64,000 bases of DNA from JAFAXD01 sp051985675 (GCA_051985675.1 JBPYFJ010000002.1:1-64000), one strand, 5' to 3'; shown: positions 26,073 through 34,379, counted from the stretch's first letter. Numbers and translations are program-made. Notes: generated by a model from the letters alone, not told the origin.

Positions 26073-26794
26073 TCCGTCGTCCCTAGCCCAAGGTAGCTTT
26101 CCGCCACGCGCGGGTTTTCGGAGAGCTCGCCGGTCGCGCCTTCGAGCGCGATCTCGCCGTGCTCCATCACGTAGCCGTAGTCGGCGACGGCGAGCGCGGC
26201 GCGCGCATTCTGCTCGATCAGCAAAATCGATACCCCGCTCTTATGCAAGTCGGCGATGATGCGAAAGCTTTCGCGCACGATCTGCGGGGCAAGCCCAAGG
26301 CTCGGTTCGTCCAGCATCAGCAAGCGCGGCCGCGACATCAGCGCGCGCCCGAGCGCCAGCATCTGTCGCTCGCCGCCCGAGAGCGTGCCGGCGAGTTGAC
26401 GCTGGCGTTCACGCAGGCGCGGAAAGCGCGCATAGACCTTGGCGAGTTCTTCGTCGATCGCGTGGTGGCGGCGATGTCGAAAGCTGCCGAGCCGCAGATT
26501 GTCCTCGACGGTGAGCGAGCCAAAAAGCTCGCGCCGCTCCGGAACGAGAACCAGGCCGGCGGCCACGCGGTCCTCGACCCGCACATTGCGCAGATCCCGG
26601 TTCTCGAACTTGATGCTGCCGGTCTGGTCGATCAGTCCCATCAGCCCATTGAGCAGCGTGGTCTTGCCTGCGCCATTGGCGCCGATCACCGTAACCACAC
26701 TCCCGGCTGGCACCTTGAACGAGACGCCGCGCACGGCTTCGACCTTGCCATAGGCAACCGACATGCGCTCCACCACCAGCAACGGCTCGCTCAC
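26069..26794 (-). CDS. livF: Branched-chain amino-acid-type ABC transporter ATPase LivF
   Basis: 241 residues from GTG 26794. ATPase with Walker A GANGAGKTT (~37-45), signature LSGGERQ, Walker B RLLMLDEPSLGL and switch His in SILLIEQNA context. RRELFGSLTVEDNLRLGS is typical for LivF. It energises uptake of hydrophobic amino acids or related amides with the LivH/LivM permeases. The start overlaps the livMG stop in a GTGA junction, so translation is coupled. Confidence 0.93.
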   Translation of the reverse strand: MSEPLLVVERMSVAYGKVEAVRGVSFKVPAGSVVTVIGANGAGKTTLLNGLMGLIDQTGSIKFENRDLRNVRVEDRVAAGLVLVPERRELFGSLTVEDNLRLGSFRHRRHHAIDEELAKVYARFPRLRERQRQLAGTLSGGERQMLALGRALMSRPRLLMLDEPSLGLAPQIVRESFRIIADLHKSGVSILLIEQNARAALAVADYGYVMEHGEIALEGATGELSENPRVAESYLGLGTTD

Positions 26795-28557
26795 GCGACA
26801 CCCCCGAGGTAGGCCTCGATCACCACCGGATTGACGCGGATATCGCGCGGCAGTCCCTCGGCGATCTTCTTGCCGAAATCCAGCACGACGATGCGCTCCG
26901 CAAGCCCCATCACGAAATCGACGTCGTGCTCGACCACCAGGATGCTGATCCCCTCGCCTTTGAGCTCGCGCAGCAATCGGGCGAGCGCCTGCTTCTCGAC
27001 GGCCCGCAATCCCGCCGCCGGCTCGTCGAGCAGCAGGAGCCGCGGATCGAGACAAAGCGCTCGCGCGACCTCGACGAGGCGCATCTGGCCGAGCGAAAGA
27101 TGGCCAGCCGGGCGGAACATCTCCTTGGCGAGACCGACACGTTCGAGCCGCCGCGCCGCGTGCGCGAACAGCCGCCGCTCCTCGGCGCGATCGAGGCGCA
27201 GGATCGCCGACATGACGCCGGCGTTCCCGCGTGAATGCGCGCCGAGCGCCACGTTTTCGATCACCGACAGTTCAGGAACGAGGCGCACGTGCTGGAAGGT
27301 GCGCGCGATCCCGCGGCGTGCGATCGCCTGCGGCGCCAGCCGTTCGATCGGCTCGCCGTCGAACAGGACGCGCCCGGCCGTCGCCCGACGCACTCCGGTC
27401 ATCAGATCAAACAGCGTGCTCTTGCCGGCGCCGTTAGGCCCGATCAATGCCATGGTTTCGGCTTGCCCGACCGTGAAGCTGACGTCGTCGACCGCCACCA
27501 GGCCGCCGAAGGTCTTGCGCGCCTTGTCGAGCGCGAGCAATGGACCTGCAGGCACACGCGGGGGCCGTGCCGCAACCTCCACGTCGGCCGCCGGGTCGAT
27601 CTTGCGCGCCGCGGTTGCCGGCAGCCAGAACGAGACCAGCGGCCATACCCCCTCGCGCGAATACTGCAGAATGCCGACCAGAAGGATTCCGAAGAGGAGG
27701 TCCTGGAACATGCCGAGCCGGCCAAGCACGTCCTGAATGAGGTCCTTCAGGATGATCACGATGCCGGCGCCGAGCAGCGCCCCGAACACCTGGCCGACGC
27801 CGCCCACAATGGCCATCAACAAATAGTCGATGTTCGCCTCGGTTCCGAACGCGCTGGCGCTGAGCGTGCGCTGAAAATGCGCATAGAGCCATCCGGCAAG
27901 GCCGGCCAGCAGCGCCGCGTAGACAAACACCACGAGCTTGGCCCGCGCGGTCTGCACGCCGAATGCCTCGGCCGCGATCGCGTTGCGGCGGAGCGCGCGA
28001 AAGGCGCGACCGACGCGGCTGTCGAGCAGATTGATGGTGGCCAGCATCGACAGCACTACGGCAAGCCACACCAGCGCGTAATAGGAGCGCGCGCTGAGCA
28101 ACGCGAGCGAGCCGATCTTGAGCGGCGGAATGCCGGTCATGCCGGTCTGGCCGCCCAGGAACGCGCTGTTGCCGAAGATGTAGAAGATGCTGATGCCCCA
28201 GGCGAGCGTCCCGAGCGGCAGGTAATGGCCGGACAGCCGCACCGTGATGGCACCGAGGCAGCACGCCGCAAATCCGGTGACGATGAGCGCGGCCGGCAAC
28301 CCCAGCCACGGCGACAGGCCGAACGTGGTGGACAGGAGGCCGGTCGTATAGGCTCCGAACCCGACGAACGCTGCCTGCCCGAACGACGTCATGCCGCCCA
28401 TGCCGGTCAGCACCACGAGGCCGAGCGCGGTCAGGCTGGCGAGCCCAATCAGGATCAGCAGAGTCACCCAGAATTCCGGAATGAGCGGCGACAGGGGCAG
28501 CACCAGCAGCAGCGCAGCGACCGCCCACGCAATCGGCCGTGCGAGACCGCGGTTCAC
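26791..28557 (-). CDS. livM/livG: Fused ABC permease-ATPase LivM-LivG
   Basis: 588 residues from GTG 28557. Residues ~1-320 are a LivM permease: many hydrophobic helices, LVVLTGMGGMTSFGQAAFVG, SGHYLPLGTLAWGIS and FRALRRNAIAAEAFGV (the EAA-like loop). Residues ~345-588 are a LivG ATPase: TFGGLVAVDDVSFTV, Walker A GPNGAGKST, signature LSLGQMRLVE (Leu in place of the usual Gly), Walker B LLLLDEPAAGL and VVEHDVDFVM. Fusions of these two are known in Rhizobiales. It overlaps livH and livF by 4 bp each. Confidence 0.94.
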   Translation of the reverse strand: MNRGLARPIAWAVAALLLVLPLSPLIPEFWVTLLILIGLASLTALGLVVLTGMGGMTSFGQAAFVGFGAYTTGLLSTTFGLSPWLGLPAALIVTGFAACCLGAITVRLSGHYLPLGTLAWGISIFYIFGNSAFLGGQTGMTGIPPLKIGSLALLSARSYYALVWLAVVLSMLATINLLDSRVGRAFRALRRNAIAAEAFGVQTARAKLVVFVYAALLAGLAGWLYAHFQRTLSASAFGTEANIDYLLMAIVGGVGQVFGALLGAGIVIILKDLIQDVLGRLGMFQDLLFGILLVGILQYSREGVWPLVSFWLPATAARKIDPAADVEVAARPPRVPAGPLLALDKARKTFGGLVAVDDVSFTVGQAETMALIGPNGAGKSTLFDLMTGVRRATAGRVLFDGEPIERLAPQAIARRGIARTFQHVRLVPELSVIENVALGAHSRGNAGVMSAILRLDRAEERRLFAHAARRLERVGLAKEMFRPAGHLSLGQMRLVEVARALCLDPRLLLLDEPAAGLRAVEKQALARLLRELKGEGISILVVEHDVDFVMGLAERIVVLDFGKKIAEGLPRDIRVNPVVIEAYLGGVA

Positions 28558-29591
28558 TCCTCCTCCTCCACCGCCGGTGCGCGCAACGAGCGCAACAGCA
28601 GGATCGGAATGAGCGTGGTGAACACCACGACCTGCTGGTAGTTGCTGTTCCAGAACGCCGCGAACGATTGCAACAGGCCGACAAACAACGCACCGGCGAC
28701 GGCCAGCGGATAGCTTCCCATGCCGCCGATGATGGCCGCCACAAAGCCGATCAACCCGATCAGGAAGCCGGTGTCGTAGTAGACCATGGTCACCGGAGCG
28801 ACCAGCACGCCCGATACCGCGCCGATGAACGATGCCAGTGCAAAGGTAATTTCGCCCACCTGGCTGATCGGTATTCCGACCAGTCGGGCGCCGGTCCGGT
28901 TCACCGCCACCGCCCGCATGGCCTTGCCGATCAGCGTGCGGTCGAACAGGAGCCAGAGCAGGAACATCAGCACCAGCGACACCGCCACCATGATGACGCT
29001 TTGGCCCGACACGACGACGCCGGCGGCGTCGAGCTGAACCGCCGACAGCGGGTTCGCCATGAACCCCTCCGGCCCGAAGAATACGAGACCAAGCACGGTG
29101 AGCGCGATGTAGACGCCGACCGAAGCGATCAGCAATGTGAGCACCGACGCCTGTTCGAGCGGCTGGAATGCCAGCCGGTAGAGATAGGGTCCGAGCGGCG
29201 TGATCAACATCAACGTCAGGGCAACCTGCACAGCCATGCCCGGCTGCAGCGGCACGAGCCACGTCACCAGACCGTACATGACGGCCGGGAAAGCGAGATC
29301 GGTTGCCACCCGGCGCAGGAGCCAGGCCCAGGTGATGCGCGAGCGCGTCCGCAGCACGTCGATGACGAGCGCCGCGCACCCGAGCGCGAGCAAAAGCCCG
29401 ACGGTCCCCGGAACGTTGCCGCGCTGGAACTGATTGAGGGTCAGCGCCGCGAACGAGACGTAGACGCCTTGCGGCAGCAAGATGACCCGGGTGACCACGA
29501 AGACGAGCACGAGTCCGATCGCCAGCAACGCGTAGATCGTGCCGTTGACGACGCCGTCCACCACCAGGGTCCAGAAGATCGTCGGGTCCAT
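28554..29591 (-). CDS. livH: Branched-chain amino-acid-type ABC permease LivH
   Basis: 345 residues from ATG 29591 (TTG 29594 precedes it). Inner-membrane permease of the LivH family with eight or more hydrophobic segments: DGVVNGTIYALLAIGLVLVF near the start, MRAVAVNRTGARLVGIPIS (cytoplasmic EAA-like loop contacting the ATPase) and GFVAAIIGGMGSYPLAVAGA near the end. It is longer than the typical ~300 residues because of an extra segment around residues 75-135. The stop overlaps the livMG start (GTGA). Confidence 0.93.
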   Translation of the reverse strand: MDPTIFWTLVVDGVVNGTIYALLAIGLVLVFVVTRVILLPQGVYVSFAALTLNQFQRGNVPGTVGLLLALGCAALVIDVLRTRSRITWAWLLRRVATDLAFPAVMYGLVTWLVPLQPGMAVQVALTLMLITPLGPYLYRLAFQPLEQASVLTLLIASVGVYIALTVLGLVFFGPEGFMANPLSAVQLDAAGVVVSGQSVIMVAVSLVLMFLLWLLFDRTLIGKAMRAVAVNRTGARLVGIPISQVGEITFALASFIGAVSGVLVAPVTMVYYDTGFLIGLIGFVAAIIGGMGSYPLAVAGALFVGLLQSFAAFWNSNYQQVVVFTTLIPILLLRSLRAPAVEEEE

Positions 29592-29597
29592 CAAAGA

Positions 29598-29763
29598 CTA
29601 GTGCCCCGTTTCCGAAGTGCGTGATACATCGCAGCACCCTCCGACACGCACTTCGGAAACAAAGGGGCACAAGCGACCATATGATTCTGTGCCGCTTTTC
29701 GATTTGAAGTTCCTGAATGAGATCGCGGCACATGGTGCAGGAACTTCAAATCGGCGGCACTAG
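29598..29763 (-). repeat. Composite REP-like element: two adjacent imperfect palindromes bounded by CTAGTGCC
   Basis: First palindrome: GTTTCCGAAGTGCGTG at 29608-29623 pairs perfectly with 29645-29660, extended by GTGCCCC (29601-29607) with GGGGCAC (29664-29670). Second palindrome: GATTTGAAGTTCCTG at 29701-29715 pairs perfectly with 29738-29752, extended by GTGCCGC (29689-29695) with GCGGCAC (29754-29760). The outer ends are CTAGTGCC and GGCACTAG. It sits in the livK-livH gap. A diverged half copy lies at 49517-49563. Likely a dispersed intergenic repeat family. Confidence 0.8.
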
Positions 29764-29882
29764 ACCGTCACCCCGAAAGATACCGCCGATCACGGTCGAC
29801 CCCGGATCGGCGGACTTGCACCACTTTGGCGAGGCATGAACGGCGCGGCCTGTGGGCTGCGGCGCTGCTTCGCCGTGTGTGT

Positions 29883-31034
29883 TTACTTCACCAGATGAAA
29901 CGCTCCGTCCCTCACCGTCATCACGAACTGGCCGCTGGGATCGTAGCCGGCGTGTTCGGTTGGCGAGTTGGTCAACAGCCCGTTGTTGAGATAGAGGCTC
30001 TTGACGTTTTCGAGCGCGTCGCGAATTCCGTCCTTGAACTCCTGGCTGCCGGGCTGGCCGCGCTTTAGTCCTGCCGGGACGGCGAGCTCAAGCAACGTCG
30101 TGCAGTCGGCTAGGTGCGCGGCCATGATCGGCGGCTCGGCCTTGAATTTCTCCTTGTAGCCGGGCACGAACTTCTCCGCGAGCTTGCGGTACGGACTATC
30201 GGCCGGAAGGTCTCGATGGATGATGAACGGCTCGCCCACCATCACCACGCCTTCGACGTCCTTGCCGCCGCGGTCGATGAAATCCGGCAGGCCGATGCCG
30301 TGTCCGGCCAGAATGATGCCCTTGAAGCCGCGCTGGCGCAGGTCGCGGATCGGGATCACGGCCGGTGTGCCGCCGGCGGCGATGAAAATCGCGTCGGGCT
30401 TGGCGGCGATGAGCTTCAAGGCCTGCGGGGTGGTGCTGGTGGCGGAGCGTTCGAACGACTCGACCGCGACCACCTTCATGCCGGTCGGCGGCAGCAGCTG
30501 ATCGAACAGGCCGGTCCACACCTGCAGATAGGCATCGTTGAAGCCCATGATCCCGATCGTCTTGACGCCCTTGTCGCTGAAATATTTGACGACCGGCGGC
30601 GCGGTGGTGTCGTCATTAGGGACGATCTTGAACGACCAGCGCCGAATATCGTCGACCGGATAGACCAGCGCTTTGATCGCGCTGGTCGCCAGCAACGGCG
30701 TCTTGGCTTCACCCGCAATCGGCACCATCGCAAGCGAGGTTGGCGTCACCGCCTCCCCGATCAACACATCGGCTTTGTTTTCGGTGATGAGCTTGCGGGT
30801 GTTGGCCGCCGTCTGGGTCACGTCCGTGCGGCTGTCGAGCGCGACATAGTTCACCTTCAGGCCGCCGATCGTCGGCGGCATCAGGCTCACCGCATTCATC
30901 ATCGGGACGCCGAACGAGGAACCAGGTCCGGTCTGAGGCAGATTGATGCCGATCGTCAGGTCGGCTGCGGCGGCCGCGTTCGCCGACCCCATGATCGCCG
31001 CAAAAAGCAGCGTCTTCCAGCACATATTCGCCAT
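29883..31034 (-). CDS. livK: ABC transporter periplasmic binding protein, LivK type
   Basis: 383 residues from ATG 31034, with GGGAGGG about 7-8 nt upstream; a longer frame to 31136 has no ribosome site. A signal peptide (TLLFAAIMGSANAAAAA) is followed by a Leu/Ile/Val-binding-protein-like periplasmic fold: LTIGINLPQTGPGSSFG, DSRTDVTQTAANTRKLITEN, VLIGEAVTPTSLAMVPIAGE, and IFIAAGGTPAVIPIRDLRQR. It delivers substrate to LivH/LivMG/LivF encoded downstream after the REP element. Actual ligand unknown; families like this bind amino acids, amides or aromatic acids. Confidence 0.92.
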   Translation of the reverse strand: MANMCWKTLLFAAIMGSANAAAAADLTIGINLPQTGPGSSFGVPMMNAVSLMPPTIGGLKVNYVALDSRTDVTQTAANTRKLITENKADVLIGEAVTPTSLAMVPIAGEAKTPLLATSAIKALVYPVDDIRRWSFKIVPNDDTTAPPVVKYFSDKGVKTIGIMGFNDAYLQVWTGLFDQLLPPTGMKVVAVESFERSATSTTPQALKLIAAKPDAIFIAAGGTPAVIPIRDLRQRGFKGIILAGHGIGLPDFIDRGGKDVEGVVMVGEPFIIHRDLPADSPYRKLAEKFVPGYKEKFKAEPPIMAAHLADCTTLLELAVPAGLKRGQPGSQEFKDGIRDALENVKSLYLNNGLLTNSPTEHAGYDPSGQFVMTVRDGAFHLVK

Positions 31035-31164
31035 TGCGCATCCCTCCCGGGCACTTTTTTGTAAGCCCAGTATCAACGGGCGGCGCAACCGGCGCAAGGC
31101 GGCAGTGGGAGGCGAAACGGTCGCCGATGACAGCATTGCACGCCGGCGGCAGCACGTGGATCGT

Positions 31165-31452
31165 TCAGGTGCCGACCGCGTCCGCGACGCACTTCTTGGT
31201 AAAGCTCGACTTGGCGGCGCCGACCAGCTTCTTGTCCGCAGCCGCGGTGTTGCAGGATGTGGTGGCGTCGGTCTGACATTTCTTCATGAAACTGGTGAGC
31301 GCCGCTCCGGCCAGTTTCTTGTCGGCGGCCTGACTCTTGCACGTCGGGCTTTGCGCGGCCGCGGCTCCGGCCGGCGGTGCAGCCGGTGGAGTTTGCGCCA
31401 GCGCGCCTGCCGCAACTGCGCACAGCAACGCGGCCAACAGCGTTTGCTTCAT
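31165..31452 (-). CDS. PsiF-repeat exported protein
   Basis: 95 residues. Signal peptide (LLAALLCAVAAGALA) and Ala/Pro-rich spacer, then two PsiF-type repeats: CKSQAADKKLAGAALTSFMK and CNTAAADKKLVGAAKSSFTK, each closing with KKC. The family is named after phosphate-starvation-inducible PsiF of E. coli, with unknown molecular role. It lies upstream of livK on the same strand with a 130-bp gap. No PHO box could be identified by eye. Confidence 0.87.
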   Translation of the reverse strand: MKQTLLAALLCAVAAGALAQTPPAAPPAGAAAAQSPTCKSQAADKKLAGAALTSFMKKCQTDATTSCNTAAADKKLVGAAKSSFTKKCVADAVGT

Positions 31453-31621
31453 GACGTCCTCCAGACACAGAGTCGGTGACGCATGCGTGGCAAACTGAGA
31501 TTGCGCGCGCCGGCGTCCTCGATCGTCAGCTCATTCTAATGCCGTCACGACGTGGAGCAAATCGGATGTGGAAGGATTGGTCGCAACTCGGTGGTAGTGC
31601 GGGAAGCGCTATCCAAGAAGA

Positions 31622-32683
31622 CTAGGCGCCCCCCGCCTTACGATCTTTCCGCTGCGCCGCACCGTAGGGCGAACTCTTCTTGCTCACGCGCGCCGTCGCG
31701 GCGATGGCGCGAATCGTCGGAGGGCGCAGATCGTGCACGTTGTTGGCCTGCGCATCGCCGCAATCCAGCGTGCCGGCCCGGCAGGGATCGGCCCATGCCG
31801 GATTGGCGCGGAAATGCGCCACCAGCAGATCGAGGAAACTGCGAACCTTAGCTGAGAGATGATGACGATGCGGATAGATGGCGCTGATCGGATACTCGGT
31901 GCGCAGAGATTCGGTCAGTGTCGGCACCAGCCGGCCGGATTTGATCTCCTCGACCAGTAGAAAGCTCGGGAGCATCGCCAGCCCCTGTCCATGCACGGCT
32001 GCAAGCCGCAGGGCGTTAGCGCTGTTGGAGTGCAGATTGCCCGACACGGCAACGTTCTGCTCGCCCTCGGGCCCCACGAACGTCCATTCCGAGTTTTTGG
32101 GAGCATAGGAATAGAGCAGGCAATTGTGGTTCACCAGATCGGACGGCTGCTGCGGCGTCCCATGCTTGGCCAGGTACTCGGGTGAGCCACAGACCAGCAA
32201 GCGGTAGGTCGCGATTCGCCGAACGATAAGACTCGAATCCGGCGTCGCGAATGTGCGTATCGCCAGATCAAACCCCTCCTCCACCAGATCGACCATACGA
32301 TCGGTCATGGTCATGGTGATGGAGATATCGGGGTAGAGCGAGGTGAACTCGGCAATCGCGGGCGCGAGAAACGGCGGGATTGCGACCGAGGCATTGAGAC
32401 GCAGCGTCCCGCGCGGCGTCGATTGCAGCGCTTGTGCGACGTTCTCGGCATCCTCGACCTCCGCGAGGATCTGCAGGCAGCGTTCGTAGTAAGCCTGCCC
32501 GACCTCGGTCAAGCTGATACGGCGCGTGCTGCGATTGAGCAGGCGCACTCCCAAACGCTCCTCGAGCGCGCGCACATGCGTCGTCACCATGCTGGGAGAC
32601 ATGTCGAGTTTGCGTGCTGCGGCGGCAAATCCGCCGACGTCGACGACTTTTACAAAAGCCGTCATGCTGGTCATTCGATCCAT
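31622..32683 (-). CDS. LysR-family transcriptional regulator with extended C-terminus
   Basis: 353 residues. N-terminal winged HTH (MTAFVKVVDVGGFAAAARKL, SPSMVTTHVRALEERLGVRL, then LNRSTRRISLTEVGQAYYER) and an effector domain of the CrgA/DsdC-like type (IAEFTSLYPDISITMTMTD, MVDLVEEGFDLAIRTF, LVCGSPEYLAKHGTPQ, GQGLAMLPSFLLVEEI, IYPHRHHLSAKVRSFLDLL). Homology ends near residue 300; about 50 further residues (CRAGTLDCGDAQANNVHDLR...) are not part of the usual family. It is followed by livK-region genes after psiF, but its target is unknown. LysR proteins often act on a divergent gene; here the divergent neighbour is a small exported protein 327 bp away. Confidence 0.92.
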   Translation of the reverse strand: MDRMTSMTAFVKVVDVGGFAAAARKLDMSPSMVTTHVRALEERLGVRLLNRSTRRISLTEVGQAYYERCLQILAEVEDAENVAQALQSTPRGTLRLNASVAIPPFLAPAIAEFTSLYPDISITMTMTDRMVDLVEEGFDLAIRTFATPDSSLIVRRIATYRLLVCGSPEYLAKHGTPQQPSDLVNHNCLLYSYAPKNSEWTFVGPEGEQNVAVSGNLHSNSANALRLAAVHGQGLAMLPSFLLVEEIKSGRLVPTLTESLRTEYPISAIYPHRHHLSAKVRSFLDLLVAHFRANPAWADPCRAGTLDCGDAQANNVHDLRPPTIRAIAATARVSKKSSPYGAAQRKDRKAGGA

Positions 32684-33010
32684 GGAAGCCCGCTGCTAAA
32701 TTTTGCAGCGCACATATATCCCCGCCGCTGGGCCATCAAGGCTCCAACAACTAACCGTGATCTAGCCGGTTCGAGCGGCTCGCCTCGCCAGTACGGCGGG
32801 AGAACCGGCCTCGCGGGATCGTGATCGGGGCAACGACCGGTTTCTTGCGAATCGCAATTGGAGCATTTGCGAAGAAATTGCGTCGGATTGTTCGACGGCG
32901 AGCAATAGTCCGTTCGCTGCGGGGTCGCTTATTTTGGCGCGTACGGCTGGCCATCTAGGGCGCAGGCAGCGGGGGATGTGCTCGGCTGCCGTCAGTGAAG
33001 GAGAATGAAG
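32684..33010. other. 327-bp intergenic region between lysR and a small exported protein
   Basis: No ORF, palindrome or RNA gene could be supported here. It is the divergent control region for the LysR gene (-) and the small exported protein (+), and the ribosome site GAAGGAG lies at its right end. It may contain the LysR T-N11-A site but I could not single one out. Confidence 0.5.
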
Positions 33011-33226
33011 ATGACCCGCAAGATTTCAGCCGCGCTCGCCGCAGCGCTTATCCTTGGCTCGGCGTCCGTGGCTTTGGCCGCCAACAGCAAGCCTCAAACG
33101 GTTCGCCAGCAGCCACGGCAGTCGTCCGTAATGCTGCTCGAGGACGGTGCCCAGGTACGCGGGGCGACCCGCAACGGCTATGCGACCGAAGAGAACTACA
33201 TCGACAAGCAGAACGTGTGGAAGTAA
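33011..33226 (+). CDS. Small exported protein A, unknown function
   Basis: 71 residues from ATG 33011, about 7 nt after GAAGGAG; ATG 33005 lies too close to that site. A clear signal peptide (ISAALAAALILGSASVALAA) leaves a mature part of ~48 residues, basic and Gln-rich (KPQTVRQQPRQSSVMLLEDG) with an aromatic end (NYIDKQNVWK). The motif VMLLED recurs as VLLLEN in the next small exported protein at 33509, so the two are probably related. Followed by a strong terminator. Confidence 0.72.
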   Translation: MTRKISAALAAALILGSASVALAANSKPQTVRQQPRQSSVMLLEDGAQVRGATRNGYATEENYIDKQNVWK

Positions 33227-33282
33227 CGCGCGTCGATCGCGTTTCGTGCACACTGAATAATTCGGGCACACCGAATAGTGAC

Positions 33283-33315
33283 AAGGGCCGGATAATTTCC
33301 GGCCCTTTGTTTTAC
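33283..33315 (+). terminator. Rho-independent terminator after small exported protein A
   Basis: A 10-bp perfect stem (AAGGGCCGGA at 33283-33292 with its complement at 33298-33307), a 5-nt loop and a downstream T-rich tract (TGTTTT). It lies 56 bp after the stop at 33226. Confidence 0.87.
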
Positions 33316-33508
33316 TGGTTTTCCTGGCGCGTGGTTTCGCGAGTCGGAACTACATAGACGAACGAGCGGGCGCGAAAATTGTTCGGCTTTGTAAAATGGT
33401 CTGTTCGCTGCTGCGCCATTCTGAATTCCCGGCAACAAACCTAGCTCCTCCTGATTGGCGGCTGGCGCGTTCGCAACGACCGCCATTCTTCCACAAAGGA
33501 GATCGAGC

Positions 33509-33811
33509 ATGATCACAAAGATCGCAGCGGCGCTCGTCGCCGCTCTCACGGTCGGCACCGGCTTCGCCGCATTCGCAGCGGCCATGGACCACGATCCGAC
33601 CACCGGGCTCAACACCTATTACTACTACGGCCCGATTAACGAGCTGTCCAACAAGGGTCTTCCCCTCAAGGACGAGGCCAAGAAGTACACCTCGTCGCCG
33701 CAAGGCGCAGCCACTAAGTCGCCGCAACGCGCGGCCGCGAAAAAGCGCAGCACTCCGGTGTTGCTCCTCGAAAATCGCGGGCCGCGGTCCACGGTCAAGC
33801 AACGTCAGTAG
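33509..33811 (+). CDS. Small exported protein B, unknown function
   Basis: 100 residues from ATG 33509, with AAAGGAG about 8 nt upstream; an upstream in-frame start at 33455 lacks support. Signal peptide (MITKIAAALVAALTVGTGFA, then AFA), a Tyr-rich segment (TGLNTYYYYGPINELSNKGL) and a basic Lys/Gln/Ser tail containing TPVLLLENRG, similar to the VMLLEDG motif of protein A. No known domain. It has its own ribosome site and is separated from protein A by a terminator, so it is transcribed independently. Confidence 0.7.
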   Translation: MITKIAAALVAALTVGTGFAAFAAAMDHDPTTGLNTYYYYGPINELSNKGLPLKDEAKKYTSSPQGAATKSPQRAAAKKRSTPVLLLENRGPRSTVKQRQ

Positions 33812-33816
33812 AAGGA

Positions 33817-33853
33817 CAAGCGGTCTTCCCGGGCGGCGGAGAAAGACCGCTTG
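33817..33853 (+). repeat. 11-bp inverted repeat downstream of small exported protein B
   Basis: CAAGCGGTCTT at 33817-33827 pairs perfectly with 33843-33853 across a 15-nt loop. It begins 5 bp after the stop of protein B. No T-tract follows, so it may stabilise the mRNA 3' end or end transcription with Rho. Confidence 0.5.
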
Positions 33854-33864
33854 CCACCAACTCT

Positions 33865-33888
33865 GCGGCCGGCGCACCCGCCGGCCGC
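33865..33888. repeat. 10-bp GC-rich inverted repeat with CACC loop
   Basis: GCGGCCGGCG at 33865-33874 pairs perfectly with 33879-33888 around a 4-nt loop. It follows the previous hairpin and has no T-run on either side. Confidence 0.5.
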
Positions 33889-33994
33889 TGTCACCCTACA
33901 AGAGAGACTCCGGCGGCAACGAAAAATTCCATTCGGGTTTTGTTGTTGTTGAGTAAGAAGCGTCGGTTGTCCCCGACGGCGCAGGCGCGCGCCG

Positions 33995-34030
33995 CGTCGT
34001 TTACTTGCGCGCCTCGTCGCTTACTTGCGC
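33995..34030. repeat. Short tandem duplication at the 3' end of the RHH-like gene
   Basis: The 16-mers at 33995-34010 and 34015-34030 differ at one base and have a 20-nt period. The right copy holds the stop codon of the minus-strand gene (34021-34023); the left copy repeats it outside the gene, out of frame. Confidence 0.6.
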
Positions 34031-34275
34031 TTTGATCCAGCGCCCGGCTCCTGGCCGGATTTGTCGCGCGCGCTCTCGCGCAGCGCGGTCTTGAGATCGA
34101 CCGGTCGATTGTGCTTGCGCAGTAGGTCGCGAAAGGCCTCGTCGGCGAGCTCCTGCACGCTCGACATGCTATCGCGCGCCAGCAGATTGAGCGCGTGCCA
34201 GGTTTCTTCGTCGAAGGCGATCAGCTTGCGGCGCTCGCCGCTGGTCGCGCCTTTGCCGGTCTGTGAGCGTGCCAT
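34021..34275 (-). CDS. Small ribbon-helix-helix-like protein
   Basis: 84 residues from ATG 34275; ATG 34302 would add nine residues. After a basic N-terminus (MARSQTGKGATSGERRKL) comes a segment like a ribbon-helix-helix DNA-binding fold: a short strand (KLIAFDEETWHAL) and two helices (LNLLARDSMSSVQELADEAF, RDLLRKH). The C-terminus is charged (ESARDKSGQEPGAGSKRK). It is divergent from the LVIVD gene, 104 bp away, which it might control. No toxin partner is next to it. Confidence 0.62.
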   Translation of the reverse strand: MARSQTGKGATSGERRKLIAFDEETWHALNLLARDSMSSVQELADEAFRDLLRKHNRPVDLKTALRESARDKSGQEPGAGSKRK

Positions 34276-34379
34276 GCGGTGATTGTGCTGCGGTTTCGGC
34301 ATACGGTCCAGCCAGCAGCTCGGCTAGACATTCCCCACCAAAAGCGATTGGCTGCCCGACAAACTGCGAGGGAACCCCC

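Noticed and set aside
27235..29624. Long plus-strand frames over the liv genes (Arg/Gln/His-rich)
   Set aside because: Shadows of the ABC permease genes; composition typical of antisense of hydrophobic coding sequence in high-GC DNA.
28558..29733. Apparent N-terminal extension of LivMG upstream of 28557
   Set aside because: It is livH read in a different frame; the real start is the GTG that overlaps the livH stop.
33961..33978. Small hairpin CGTCGG / CCGACG downstream of the RHH-like gene as terminator
   Set aside because: Only six base pairs and no clean T-tract; evidence too weak to call.
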